In this document: positions 1 through 8,699 of the stretch, one piece after another
Layout of the letters: every line of letters begins with the position of its first letter
Numbering within the stretch: position 1 is the stretch's first letter
From: Sinorhizobium sp. BG8
GTDB lineage: Bacteria; Pseudomonadota; Alphaproteobacteria; Rhizobiales; Rhizobiaceae
Direction of reading: 5' to 3'
Assembly: GCF_016864555.1 (NCBI RefSeq)
Contig: NZ_CP044011.1
Coordinates: 418,501 to 482,500 of the forward strand
DNA: 64,000 nt
Made by a program: the position numbers and the translations under genes
Notes under the pieces: generated by a model
What the model saw: only the letters and a program-made list of their open reading frames with translations
What the model was told of the DNA's origin: nothing
Databases searched by the model: none

Positions 1-1210
1 TCCCGAGCGTCGCAAACAGCAGGATGCCCGCATAGAGCCATGGCTTCGGGATGGTCAGCAGCTTCACCCACAGACCGATCAGCGGCAGGTTGAGAACGAG
101 CAGCATCAGATTGGCGATCAGCAGGCTGGCAATGAGACCCCATACGAGCTGCGGATTGGTCGCAAAGAGAAGCGGTCCGGGCTGGAGACCGTACTGCTGG
201 AAGCCGGCGAGCATGATCGCCGCGGTCGCCGTGGTCGGCAGTCCGAGGGTCAGGAGCGGCACGAGCGTACCCGCGGCGGAGGCATTGTTGGCCGCCTCCG
301 GCCCCGCCACCCCTTCGATGGCGCCATTTCCGAATTCTTCTGGATGCTTGGTCAGCCGCTTTTCTGTGGCGTAGGAGAGGAAGGTGCCGATTTCGGCGCC
401 GCCAGCCGGCATCGCCCCGATGGGAAAGCCGATCGCGGTGCCCCGAAGCCAGGGCTTCCAGGACCGCGCCCAGTCGGCGGCGTTCATCCAAACGGATCCC
501 TTAACGGCCTCAACCTTGTCCGGGCCACGATCGCCCTGAGCGGCAATAAACAGTGTTTCACCGATGGCGAACATAGCCACTGCAAGGGTCGTCACCTCGA
601 TGCCGTCGAGCAGGTCCGGAACGCCGAAGCTCAGGCGCGCCTGGCCGGTCAGCTGGTCGATACCGACGACGGCAAGTGCAAGACCGATGAACAGGGAGGT
701 AAGCCCCCTGAGGGTCGAGTCGCCAAATGCCGAGGAAACGGTGATGAAGGCGAGAACCATCAGCGCGAAGTATTCGCGGGGTCCGAAAACCAGAGCGAGC
801 TTTACGATGTAGGGCGCGATGAAGGCAAGTGCCAGCGTGGCGATGAGGCCGGCAACGAAGGATCCGATCGCCGCCGTCGCTAGAGCAGGTCCGCCCCTCC
901 CCGCACGAGCCATCTTGTTGCCCTCGAGCGCGGTGACGATCGACGAGCTTTCGCCGGGCGTATTGAGAAGGATCGACGTCGTGGATCCGCCATACATGCC
1001 GCCATAGTAGATACCGGCGAACATGATGAGCGATCCTCCCGGGTCGAGCCGGTAGGTGACCGGCAGCAAGAGCGCCACCGTGAGCGCCGGACCGATACCA
1101 GGCAAGACGCCGACGGCCGTTCCTAGCGTCACGCCGATAAGCGCATAGAGCAGATTCATCGGCTGCGCGGCAACGAGCAGCCCCTGAAGAAGAAATTCAA
1201 ACGTACCCAT
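1..1210 (-). CDS. tctA: TctA, large permease of tripartite tricarboxylate transporter (partial)
   Basis: Large membrane subunit of a TTT-family importer that moves tricarboxylates such as citrate across the inner membrane with TctB and periplasmic TctC. Reading leftward from the ATG at 1210 gives about 403 uninterrupted codons of hydrophobic TctA-type protein. Visible family motifs are [17 protein letters not shown] near the N-terminus, [18 protein letters not shown] around residues 70-90, and the inward-facing repeat with [20 protein letters not shown]. The family is about 500 aa, so roughly the last 100 residues lie beyond the left edge. Last gene of the tctCBA operon, 9 bases after tctB. 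High confidence in family; the exact substrate is inferred. Confidence 0.95.
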   Translation of the reverse strand, partial: MGTFEFLLQGLLVAAQPMNLLYALIGVTLGTAVGVLPGIGPALTVALLLPVTYRLDPGGSLIMFAGIYYGGMYGGSTTSILLNTPGESSSIVTALEGNKMARAGRGGPALATAAIGSFVAGLIATLALAFIAPYIVKLALVFGPREYFALMVLAFITVSSAFGDSTLRGLTSLFIGLALAVVGIDQLTGQARLSFGVPDLLDGIEVTTLAVAMFAIGETLFIAAQGDRGPDKVEAVKGSVWMNAADWARSWKPWLRGTAIGFPIGAMPAGGAEIGTFLSYATEKRLTKHPEEFGNGAIEGVAGPEAANNASAAGTLVPLLTLGLPTTATAAIMLAGFQQYGLQPGPLLFATNPQLVWGLIASLLIANLMLLVLNLPLIGLWVKLLTIPKPWLYAGILLFATLG

Positions 1211-1219
1211 CGTCGGACC

Positions 1220-1711
1220 TCAGAAGAACAAATGCTCGAGGGGGCCGGCTGGCAAGGAGAGTTGCAGCAGCTTGGCGAAGACGACCCACACGGCAAAACT
1301 GATCAGAATTCCGACGGGAATGGTGATCCACAACTGCCGTTTGCCGAAACCACGGGCCGTCAGTGCGAAAAGCAGCCCGGTAGCGATTGCGAAACCCGCG
1401 ATCTTCAGCAGGATCATCTGGATGGCTAGACCACCGACGATCCAGGCCACGGGCGCAGTTTCCTGGTGGTCGCGCTCGGGAAAGTCGCCGCGGAATGCCT
1501 CGATGGCGGTCCAGCCGGCAAGGGCGATCAGACAGCATGCAATGACATAGGGAACCGTGGTCGGTCCGACCTGCGAATAGCCCACCAGTCCGCTCAGCCG
1601 GGACACGTCCCAGAAGATCAGCAGTCCCAGCGCCGCAAGAACCACGGCGATGACAAGCGCCGCCCTGTCAGGGCGGCGCGACGTTGTTGCGGGGGAAGTC
1701 CCGTTCTTCAT
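1220..1711 (-). CDS. tctB: TctB, small permease subunit of tripartite tricarboxylate transporter
   Basis: 163-aa membrane protein with about four predicted transmembrane helices (near residues 18-36, 45-65, 85-120 and 125-150). This is the length and layout of the poorly conserved TctB subunit (DUF1468). Its ATG overlaps the TGA of tctC as ATGA, and tctA starts 9 bases after its stop, so the three genes are translationally linked. Identity rests partly on position between clear tctC and tctA genes, because TctB proteins share little sequence. Confidence 0.9.
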   Translation of the reverse strand: MKNGTSPATTSRRPDRAALVIAVVLAALGLLIFWDVSRLSGLVGYSQVGPTTVPYVIACCLIALAGWTAIEAFRGDFPERDHQETAPVAWIVGGLAIQMILLKIAGFAIATGLLFALTARGFGKRQLWITIPVGILISFAVWVVFAKLLQLSLPAGPLEHLFF

Positions 1712-2652
1712 TGTACGAGCCCGATGTCCTTGAGGACGGTTTCCGTTGCGGACGTATCCTTTGCGAGTTGCTCATCGAACGCGCTGCCGGAGAGATAGGT
1801 GTCCTGCCAGCCCTTGGTCTTCAGAACGTCCTGCCAGGCGGCGGATTTTGCGAGCTTCTCGATATCGCTGGAGACCGCGGCCTTCTGTTCGTCCGTCAGG
1901 CCCGGAGCTGCAGCGACCATGCGCCAGTTCTCGACGACCACGTCGAGGCCACTTTCCTTGATCGTCGGCGCGTCGACGCCTTCTATGCGGTCCGCGCTCG
2001 ACACCGCGAGCAGTCGCAGCGTTCCCGCCTTCACCTGGGACTCGAATTCGCCGTAGCCGGAGATGCCGGCGCTCACCTGCGCGCCGAGGATGGCGGCCAG
2101 TGCTTCGCCACCGCCCGAGTAAGCGATGTAGTTGATCTTCTTGGGATCGACGCCTGCAGCCTTGGCGATGAGGCCGACTGCGATGTGGTCCGTGCCGCCC
2201 GCCGAACCGCCGGCCCAGGAAACGGCGCCTGGATCCTTCTTCAGGGCTTCGACCAGGTCTCCCATCGTCTGGAAGGGCGACGAGGCCGGGACGACGATCG
2301 CCTCGTACTCGCCGGTGAGGCGTGCGATCGGCGTGACATCCTTGAGCGTCACGGGCGACTTGTTGGTGAGGATCGCGCCGACCATGACGTAGCCGCCGAC
2401 GATGAGTGCGTTGGGATTACCCTGGTTCTGGCTCGCGAACTGCGCAAGTCCGATCGTTCCGCCCGCGCCGGGCACATTGACCACCTGCACGTTGCCGGAG
2501 ATTCCCTCCTGCTGCATGACAGTCTGCAGCGAACGCGCGGTCTGGTCCCATCCGCCGCCCGGATTTGCAGGGGCGATGATGGTGTAGTCCGCCGCCAACG
2601 CGGGAAGCGCCATCGCGCCGGCGAGAATCGATGCCAAGAAGAATTGTTTCAC
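1708..2652 (-). CDS. tctC: TctC, periplasmic tricarboxylate-binding receptor
   Basis: 314-aa Bug/TctC-family extracytoplasmic solute receptor. A Sec signal peptide (KQFFLASILAGAMALPALA) is followed by the mature start ADYTIIAPANPGGGWDQTAR, typical of the family, and then the NVPGAGGTIGLAQ ligand loop. I chose the GTG at 2652 because GGAGGA lies about 6 bases upstream and the signal peptide begins there; a longer in-frame extension to 2796 lacks these features. First gene of tctCBA. The upstream region carries a tandem 11-bp repeat, probably the binding site of TctD. Confidence 0.94.
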   Translation of the reverse strand: MKQFFLASILAGAMALPALAADYTIIAPANPGGGWDQTARSLQTVMQQEGISGNVQVVNVPGAGGTIGLAQFASQNQGNPNALIVGGYVMVGAILTNKSPVTLKDVTPIARLTGEYEAIVVPASSPFQTMGDLVEALKKDPGAVSWAGGSAGGTDHIAVGLIAKAAGVDPKKINYIAYSGGGEALAAILGAQVSAGISGYGEFESQVKAGTLRLLAVSSADRIEGVDAPTIKESGLDVVVENWRMVAAAPGLTDEQKAAVSSDIEKLAKSAAWQDVLKTKGWQDTYLSGSAFDEQLAKDTSATETVLKDIGLVQ

Positions 2653-2907
2653 GAAATGTCCTCCGTCAGGCGCGGTTTGTCCGCGCGTTGTAGATCGTCG
2701 AGGAAGGAGGAGTTGCGTTCGCAGCGGTCTCGGGACTGCCGTCCCGGATCGTTCAAGTGCCATGCTCCTCCCGGCCTCCACCTCATCCGCCTCCACGGAC
2801 GATGAAGAACCCTAAGCCAGCACATCAAGCTGACATCTAGCTGACATTCTAGGGCGCGAGGCAACGGAAGGAAACATTCGCCCGCAACGATTTCGAGGCC
2901 ACTCGCC
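2653..2907. other. Upstream region of tctC
   Basis: Non-coding 255-base spacer holding the tct operon promoter region. It contains a small perfect hairpin (CGGGAC/GTCCCG, 2731-2746) in the probable tctC leader and the 11-bp tandem repeats at 2817-2850. I could not place -35/-10 boxes with confidence. Confidence 0.5.
2817..2850 (-). promoter_or_regulatory. Tandem 11-bp repeat, candidate TctD operator
   Basis: On the minus strand ATGTCAGCT occurs twice, spaced by 11 bases, and a third, degenerate copy beginning ATGTG follows after another 11 bases. Direct repeats with one-helical-turn spacing are what OmpR/PhoB-type response regulators bind as tandem dimers. The site lies about 175 bases upstream of tctC, and TctD, an OmpR-type regulator, is encoded 1.2 kb away. 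A related half-site (ATGTCA at 4029-4034) sits just before tctD. The repeats are seen directly; the regulator assignment is inference. Confidence 0.55.
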
Positions 2908-3975
2908 CTATTGGTTGCGCAAAACCTCGTTCCAGCGGTCGATCAGCCGGGCGCGTTTGACCTGGTCGAGATAAACCATCAGCCCCGGGCTGACAGGTAC
3001 GGGCTTCAACTGAGCTCCGAGCATCTCGCGCATGGTATTCGCCGTATTCTCCCCGCCGACATCCGGGCTGACAGCGGCAATCTGGAGTTCCCGCGCCATG
3101 ATCGTCTGCCCTTCCGTCGACATGAAGAACGCGAGATACCGGCGCCCCAGCTCCGGCTGCGCTGCCGCCTGCGGCACGAGGCCGATCCGTGACATGACGA
3201 CGGTGTAGTCTCTGGGAAGCACGATTCCGACATCCGGGTTTCTTGACGCCCAGTCCGCCGCGTAGGAGCCAAGGATGTTGTACCCGAGAACGAAACGTCC
3301 ATCGGCGACGCGCTCGAGGATAGCCGAACTGGTCGAGTAGAGCTTGACCCCCGCAGCGCCCATGGCTCGAATAACCGACCATATGTCGCCGAACTGCTCC
3401 TGATCGCGCGCCATGAACAGAAAGCCGACACCGGAGCGCTCGATGTCGTAGGTACCGATCCGACCATGAATTTGGTCGCCGTGGCGTTTGAGGTAGTCGA
3501 CGAACTCCGCCCTGGAAGCCGGCGGTTTCTCGTCCTTGAAACTCGGCTTGTGATAGACGAACACCGCCGGCTCGAACGTCAATGCGTAGGCCGTGTTGCG
3601 CCAGTTCGCCCATTCCGGCCATCGCTCGCTCATGGGCAGGTCGCTCCGCTGGGCATAGCCGTCGTTGCTGAGCTTGACCTGCAGGTCCATTGCCGACGAG
3701 AAAGCGAAATCTGCGGTCTTTTCGCCCGCGTCCGTTTCCCTCACGATGCGGTCATAGACTTCTCCGGTAAGCATCTCCTCGTAGCGGACGGCAACGTCCG
3801 GATTGGCCTTCTGGAACCCCTCGATCATCGGTCGAGCTAGAGGCTCGTCGAGTGACGAATAGACGACCAGCACCGGCGCGTCGGCAGCTCCGGATACTGC
3901 GCGATAGGATACGGTTGCCCCCTCGGCTAAGCCGACGAAGATCGAAAGAAACGCGCAGACAAGCAGGAACCGCAT
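2908..3975 (-). CDS. Orphan periplasmic substrate-binding protein beside tctDE
   Basis: 355-aa exported binding protein of the iron/Fbp-like ABC solute-binding class. An N-terminal signal peptide is visible in MRFLLVCAFLSIFVGLAEG, followed by the VVYSSLDEPLARPMIEGFQK entry typical of this fold. No ABC permease or ATPase gene is adjacent; the neighbours are tctC (same strand) and the divergent tctD-tctE. An accessory sensory role, presenting ligand to the TctE sensor domain, is plausible but is inference. I chose the ATG at 3975, where the signal peptide starts; an alternative ATG at 4035 would add 20 residues. Confidence 0.85.
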   Translation of the reverse strand: MRFLLVCAFLSIFVGLAEGATVSYRAVSGAADAPVLVVYSSLDEPLARPMIEGFQKANPDVAVRYEEMLTGEVYDRIVRETDAGEKTADFAFSSAMDLQVKLSNDGYAQRSDLPMSERWPEWANWRNTAYALTFEPAVFVYHKPSFKDEKPPASRAEFVDYLKRHGDQIHGRIGTYDIERSGVGFLFMARDQEQFGDIWSVIRAMGAAGVKLYSTSSAILERVADGRFVLGYNILGSYAADWASRNPDVGIVLPRDYTVVMSRIGLVPQAAAQPELGRRYLAFFMSTEGQTIMARELQIAAVSPDVGGENTANTMREMLGAQLKPVPVSPGLMVYLDQVKRARLIDRWNEVLRNQ

Positions 3976-4054
3976 TTCGGCAGATTGCACCACGCCGAAA
4001 TCGTTCACAAGCCGCAGCCAACCCGCTAATGTCATGCGGGGAGAGCACAGGCGC

Positions 4055-4729
4055 ATGCGAATTCTACTGGTCGAAGACAACGAAGCCCTGGCGGACGGGC
4101 TTTCCACCATCCTGCGCGGCACCGGCCACGCAGTCGATACCGTCCGCGACGGCGCGTCTGCCGATGCGGCGATCGCGACGGAGAACTTCGATCTCGTCAT
4201 TCTGGACCTCAATCTTCCTGAGATGGATGGGCTTGAGGTGTTGCGGGCGATGCGGGCCCGGCAAAACAAGGCGTCGGTTCTGATCCTGACCGCGCGCGGC
4301 AGTGCCGAGGAAAAGGTCAAGGGCCTCGATCTCGGCGCAGACGACTACATGATCAAGCCTTTCGACATATCCGAGCTCGAGGCGCGCGTGCGAATGCTGC
4401 TGCGCCGCCAGGCAGGTCTGAGATCCTCCGCGATCAGTTTCGGCGGCGTCGATCTCGACCTGAATTTCCGCACTTTTTCTGCCGCGGGCACACCGCTCGA
4501 CATACCGGCGCGCGAGACGGGTCTTCTCGAAATCCTCTTCATGCGAGCCGGCAAGGTCGTGTCCAAGGAAGCCATCATGCAGTCGCTGGCCGCCTTCGAT
4601 GACGATCTCAGCCCCAACGCGATCGAACAATATGTAAGCCGGCTAAGAAAACGTCTCGCACCCCATGGCCTCACCGTCCGAACCGCGCGCGGCATCGGCT
4701 ACTATCTCGACAAGGCAGCGCCGGTTTGA
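4055..4729 (+). CDS. tctD: TctD-like response regulator (OmpR family)
   Basis: 224-aa transcriptional response regulator. The receiver domain (about 1-115) has the acidic pocket E7/D8, phospho-acceptor D51 in LVILDLNLPEMDG, and the switch lysine near residue 101 in DDYMIKPFD. A winged-helix trans_reg_C DNA-binding domain follows (about 125-220, NAIEQYVSRLRKRL). Start ATG at 4055 (MRILLVEDNEALADG) fits the receiver start. Its stop overlaps the TTG start of the kinase as TTGA, so the pair is translationally coupled. Expected to activate the nearby tct operon in response to tricarboxylates, by analogy with Salmonella TctD. Confidence 0.9.
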   Translation: MRILLVEDNEALADGLSTILRGTGHAVDTVRDGASADAAIATENFDLVILDLNLPEMDGLEVLRAMRARQNKASVLILTARGSAEEKVKGLDLGADDYMIKPFDISELEARVRMLLRRQAGLRSSAISFGGVDLDLNFRTFSAAGTPLDIPARETGLLEILFMRAGKVVSKEAIMQSLAAFDDDLSPNAIEQYVSRLRKRLAPHGLTVRTARGIGYYLDKAAPV

Positions 4730-6120
4730 CGCTCCTGCCCTCCTCATCTCTCAGACGGCAGCTCCTGTTCTGGCTGCTGGTCTCGACGGCAGTGATCGGC
4801 GCGCTTGCGCTCGTCGACACCTATCGGGAAGCCGTGAAGACGGCCAACCTCGTCTCGGACCGCGTGCTCGCGGGTTCCGCCCTCGCGATCGCCGAACGCG
4901 TCGTGGTTGCCGAGAATGGCAGCCTCGAGGTCGACATCCCCTATGTGGCCCTCGAAATGCTGACGTCGGCGGCGCAGGATCGGGTTTTCTATCGCGTCGA
5001 CGGCCCGCCGGGAAAGTTCATAACCGGCTACAAAGGCTTACCGACGATCGCGCAGACGGATTCGCAGCTCGCGGTTTTCGACAATGCTACCTTTCGCGGT
5101 GAACGTATTCGCATCGCCGTGCTCCAGCGCTCTGCCTCGACTGGGATCAATTCCGTTCCCTTTGCCGTGACGGTGGCGGAAACCACAATCGCCCGTCGCC
5201 AGCTGACGCAGGCGATCCTGCTGCGCTCGGCGCTCCGGCTCGCCCTGATGATCGCGGGCGCGGCGACGATCGTCTGGATCGCCGTGACGCTTTCGCTCCG
5301 GCCGCTCTACCGCCTCGGGGATGCTATTGCAGAGCGCAACCCGGACGACCTGCATCCCATCGAGCAGATCGTGCCTGCGGAAGTGCAGGGCCTTGTGGAG
5401 ACGGTCAATTCCTTCATGGTCAGGCTACAATCCGCACTCGACGCCCTCAGGAACTTTTCCGGCAATGCCAGCCACCAGTTGCGCACGCCGCTGGCGATCA
5501 TCCGCACCCAGCTTGCGCTCGCCGGCCGCGCCACGACACTGGCCGAGGCGCAGGATGCGGCCCGCAAGGGCGACATAGCCGTGGCCCACGCGGAACGGAT
5601 TCTCGCACAGCTCCTGCTCATGGCGAAACTGGACGCTGCCGGATCCAAGGGACGTCAGGCACTGTCGCCCATAGACATCACTGCGATCTCGCAGGAGATT
5701 ACCGCCGACCGCGTCCCTGCCGCGAGCGCGGCCGGGATAGATCTTGGCTTCGACGGGAGTGGACCTGTGCTCGTGCAGGCAGAGCCGCTGCTCTTCGGCG
5801 AACTCGTACGCAATCTCGTCGAGAACGCGATCCTCTACGCCGGTGCAGGCGCGGAAGTGACGGTGCGTACACGCAGCACCGGCGACGGGGCGCTGCTCGA
5901 AGTCGAGGACGACGGCCCCGGCATTCCGAAAGAGCGCCGGGAGCTGGTTCGCCAAAGGTTCGCCCGGGAGCACCATCGTGACGCGCCGGGCATGGGATTG
6001 GGTCTTCCGATCGTCGAGGAGATCGCCCAGCTCTTCGGAGGAACGCTTTCGCTTAAGGACGGCGCCGGCAGCAACGGATTGCTGGTCGAGGTCAGCTTTC
6101 CTGCCCCCGCGACCTCCTGA
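4726..6120 (+). CDS. tctE: TctE-like sensor histidine kinase
   Basis: 464-aa membrane kinase. Order: N-terminal TM (about 13-31), a periplasmic sensor region of about 125 residues, a second TM (about 170-190), HAMP-like linker, H-box with H250 in NASHQLRTPLA, and a HATPase domain with an N-box (LVRNLVENAI), DDGPGIP and MGLGLPIVEEI. Translation starts at TTG 4726, overlapping the tctD stop by 4 bases. Phosphorylates TctD. The periplasmic domain is of the short TctE_N type, and the adjacent orphan binding protein could be its partner. Confidence 0.92.
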   Translation: MTLLPSSSLRRQLLFWLLVSTAVIGALALVDTYREAVKTANLVSDRVLAGSALAIAERVVVAENGSLEVDIPYVALEMLTSAAQDRVFYRVDGPPGKFITGYKGLPTIAQTDSQLAVFDNATFRGERIRIAVLQRSASTGINSVPFAVTVAETTIARRQLTQAILLRSALRLALMIAGAATIVWIAVTLSLRPLYRLGDAIAERNPDDLHPIEQIVPAEVQGLVETVNSFMVRLQSALDALRNFSGNASHQLRTPLAIIRTQLALAGRATTLAEAQDAARKGDIAVAHAERILAQLLLMAKLDAAGSKGRQALSPIDITAISQEITADRVPAASAAGIDLGFDGSGPVLVQAEPLLFGELVRNLVENAILYAGAGAEVTVRTRSTGDGALLEVEDDGPGIPKERRELVRQRFAREHHRDAPGMGLGLPIVEEIAQLFGGTLSLKDGAGSNGLLVEVSFPAPATS

Positions 6121-6123
6121 GCC

Positions 6124-6765
6124 TCAAGGTTTGCGCCAGCCGAGAAGGCCGGGTGCCGCATGGCATACCGCCTGAACCGCAAATCCCATGAACAGCACAC
6201 CGGACATCCTCACGATCGCGAGTTCGTGGCGTCGGTAGAAACGGCGCACATGCGCAGCGCCGATAATCCCTATCAGGATGACGTCCGCCGTCAGGAAGCC
6301 GAAGAACGAGACGGCAAGCAGCAGTGGCAGGGCGTGAAAATCCAGCGCGTTGGACGAGCTTGCCAGAAGCGCGGTAAACGTCGCGAGCGCCACCGGATAG
6401 CCCTTGGGATTGGTGAGCCCGAAGATAAGCCCACGCCGCAGGGGCCGTTCGACCGTCAATACCGCGGCGCCTTCCGCATGCCGCTTTGCACTCAGCGCCG
6501 TCCAGCCGATCCAGGCGAGATAGAAACCGCAGAGCAGACCGAGGACGTCGAAAACTGTCGAGCCGATGGTTTTTGCGCCGACGATCGCGACGAGCGCAAG
6601 CGCAGACCACAGGAGATCGCCGGCCAGATGACCGCCCATGAAGAGCGCCCCGGCCTTTCGGCCCTGCCCGGCGCCGATACCAAGGAGCGCCAGAAAGGCG
6701 GGACCGGGTATAAGAACATAGAGCAGTGCCGCCATGAAGGCACCGAACAGCATTGACGACGTCAT
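6124..6765 (-). CDS. LysE/RhtB-family amino-acid exporter
   Basis: 213-aa inner-membrane protein with about six TM segments and the family signature near the N-terminus (LIPGPAFLALLGIGAGQGRK) plus the internal GLTNPKGYPVALATF motif. Members export amino acids or homoserine lactone-like compounds; the substrate cannot be told from sequence. Start ATG at 6765 is preceded by GCAGGAGATTTC, a good ribosome binding site. Convergent with tctE and divergent from the MarR gene. First of three LysE-type exporters in this window. Confidence 0.88.
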   Translation of the reverse strand: MTSSMLFGAFMAALLYVLIPGPAFLALLGIGAGQGRKAGALFMGGHLAGDLLWSALALVAIVGAKTIGSTVFDVLGLLCGFYLAWIGWTALSAKRHAEGAAVLTVERPLRRGLIFGLTNPKGYPVALATFTALLASSSNALDFHALPLLLAVSFFGFLTADVILIGIIGAAHVRRFYRRHELAIVRMSGVLFMGFAVQAVCHAAPGLLGWRKP

Positions 6766-6920
6766 GAAATCTCCTGCGACGGGACGTACCATTCGACCCT
6801 GTCGCCAGGTTGCAGTCAAGCCTGGTGAAACGACCAGACCACGGCGCCACTGATGCGACTGAGCTTGCTCCATTCGATCGCAGATGCTAAGTAAACCTTA
6901 TTAAATTCCAGTCCCGAACG

Positions 6921-7400
6921 ATGCAGACCAAATTCGACCCCGATACCATCGGCATGCTCCTGTCCGACGTCTCGCGCTTGCTGCGCGGCGCATTCGACCG
7001 AAGCATCAATGCCTCCGCCCTTGGCATCACGCCGGGCGAGGCCCGCACCCTCATCCAGATCTCCGCCTACGGTCGCAGCAAGCAAGCGGACATCGCAGTT
7101 CGCATGGGCATCGAGCCGATGACGCTCTCCGCCTATCTCGACAGACTTGAGGCTCTGGGGCTGGTTGAACGCGTCCCCGACGCCTGCGATCGCCGCGCGA
7201 AGAACGTTGTCGTCACCGAAAAGGCAGATCCGCTGCTCGCCGACATAAAGGCAGAGATGCGAATTCTCATGGGTGACGTTACTGCAGGTCTCGATCTGGA
7301 GGAACGCGAGGACCTGCGGGCCAAGCTCATCATTCTGCGCCAGAACCTGCGTCAGCCCGATCGGTCGTCAAATCCCGGCGAAAAAGGCGAAAATTCATGA
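6921..7400 (+). CDS. MarR-family transcriptional regulator
   Basis: 159-aa winged-helix repressor. The MarR core is visible as GEARTLIQISAYGRSKQADI, then the recognition region MGIEPMTLSAYLDRLEALGL and the wing with VPDACDRRAKNVVVTEK. Its stop overlaps the start of the downstream exporter gene as ATGA, so regulator and pump form an operon. This is the classic arrangement in which MarR represses a drug or metabolite exporter and is released by the ligand. Confidence 0.92.
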   Translation: MQTKFDPDTIGMLLSDVSRLLRGAFDRSINASALGITPGEARTLIQISAYGRSKQADIAVRMGIEPMTLSAYLDRLEALGLVERVPDACDRRAKNVVVTEKADPLLADIKAEMRILMGDVTAGLDLEEREDLRAKLIILRQNLRQPDRSSNPGEKGENS

Positions 7401-8626
7401 CGCGGCGAATGACCGAGCGGAGAACGGCATCCCTGGGCGCCCTTCTGGCGACCATCGGCCCCATATCGATGTCGCTGTACACACCCGCCATGCCGGAGCT
7501 CGTGCACGCCTTCGCAACGACCGAATCGGCGATCAAGCTGACGCTTTCCTTGTACTTCTGCGGCTTCGCCTTTGCCCAGCTCGTTGCCGGGCCATTGGCG
7601 GATGCCTTCGGGCGCCGGACCGCGACGGTGATATTCCTGGCGATCTACCTGGTCGGCAGCCTCTCGGCCGCCTTCGCGCCCTCGATCGAGTGGCTGCTCG
7701 CAGGCAGGCTCATTCAGGGGATCGGAGCCTCCGTCGGCATCACAGTGGCGCGCGCCATCGTGCGCGATCAGTTCATAGGCGCGGAAGCCGCGCGTATCAT
7801 GAACCTGGTGGGGATCATGCTGGCCATAGGGCCTGCCATGGCACCGACGATCGGTGGCCTTACGCTCGCCGCCTTCGGCTGGTCTTCCATTTTCTTCCTC
7901 ATGGTCGGTTTCGGCCTGTTGTCGTGCCTCACGATCACGGTCTTCATGAAGGAGACAATCGTTCCCAACAGGCGCCGAGCGGCACCCGGCCCACTCGTCG
8001 CGGCCTACTGGGAGCTTTTGCGAGACAGTCGCTTCGTCGCCTCTGCCCTTGTCATGGGCGGGGCCGTCGGGGCGCTCTACGCCCAGTCGACGATGCTGCC
8101 CTTCATCCTCATCGAGAAGGTTGGCCTAACCCCGACGCAATTCGGCATGGGAATGCTGATGCAGTCCGGTTCCTATTTCACTGGCTCAGTGGCGCTTCGG
8201 TACTTTTCGCGCCGATATGGCGGATCTCTGTCGGTTCGCACCGGGCTCGGCTTCATCGGCGCCGGCAGCCTGATCATGGCGCTTTCGGTCGCCTACGTCC
8301 CACCTTCGTTTCTTTCGATCATGTTGCCCGTCGCCTTCTACACGTTCGGCATCGCCTTCGTGACACCTCATATGACGACAGCCGGGATGTACCCGTTCCC
8401 CCACATCGCCGGTTCCGCTTCCGCCCTGATGGGTTTCGTTCAGATGGGCTCGGGCTTTGCCGCCGGAATGCTGGCAGCCGCCATTGGCATTCCCCTCACG
8501 TCCTTCGGCACGATCATCCCTTCCATGGGGCTGATGGCGATTGCGAGCTACGTGTGGTTCCTGACATCCGTCCGGAAGGCCGAGCGGCAAGCCGCCTCCG
8601 AGGCTGCTGCTGCCATCGGCGAATAG
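7397..8626 (+). CDS. MFS multidrug exporter, Bcr/CflA type
   Basis: 409-aa major-facilitator protein with 12 predicted TM helices. The loop-2/3 motif A is visible as GPLADAFGRRT near residue 70, and motif C-like GIMLAIGPAMAPTIGG near residues 135-150 marks a drug/H+ antiporter. Resembles Bcr/CflA (bicyclomycin/chloramphenicol) exporters of about 400 aa. Start ATG overlaps the marR stop, indicating co-regulation. Actual substrate unknown. Confidence 0.9.
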   Translation: MTRRMTERRTASLGALLATIGPISMSLYTPAMPELVHAFATTESAIKLTLSLYFCGFAFAQLVAGPLADAFGRRTATVIFLAIYLVGSLSAAFAPSIEWLLAGRLIQGIGASVGITVARAIVRDQFIGAEAARIMNLVGIMLAIGPAMAPTIGGLTLAAFGWSSIFFLMVGFGLLSCLTITVFMKETIVPNRRRAAPGPLVAAYWELLRDSRFVASALVMGGAVGALYAQSTMLPFILIEKVGLTPTQFGMGMLMQSGSYFTGSVALRYFSRRYGGSLSVRTGLGFIGAGSLIMALSVAYVPPSFLSIMLPVAFYTFGIAFVTPHMTTAGMYPFPHIAGSASALMGFVQMGSGFAAGMLAAAIGIPLTSFGTIIPSMGLMAIASYVWFLTSVRKAERQAASEAAAAIGE

Positions 8627-8644
8627 ACACCTTCATCAATGAAA

Positions 8645-8674
8645 AGGCCCGCCGGCGCATGCGCGGGCGGGCCT
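8645..8674 (-). terminator. Intrinsic terminator of argG (possibly bidirectional)
   Basis: Near-perfect GC-rich hairpin with arms GGCCCGCC and GGCGGGCC. On the minus strand it is followed by TTTTC. It lies 26 bases after the argG stop and 19 bases after the stop of the convergent MFS gene, so it may serve both. Confidence 0.8.
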
Positions 8675-8699
8675 GGTTCTGTCAGAAAGCAGCGGTCGG

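Noticed and set aside
2849-3622. 257-aa minus-strand open frame in another frame of the binding-protein gene
   Set aside because: Arginine-rich shadow frame with no family motif; the overlapping frame at 2908-3975 has a signal peptide and binding-protein features.
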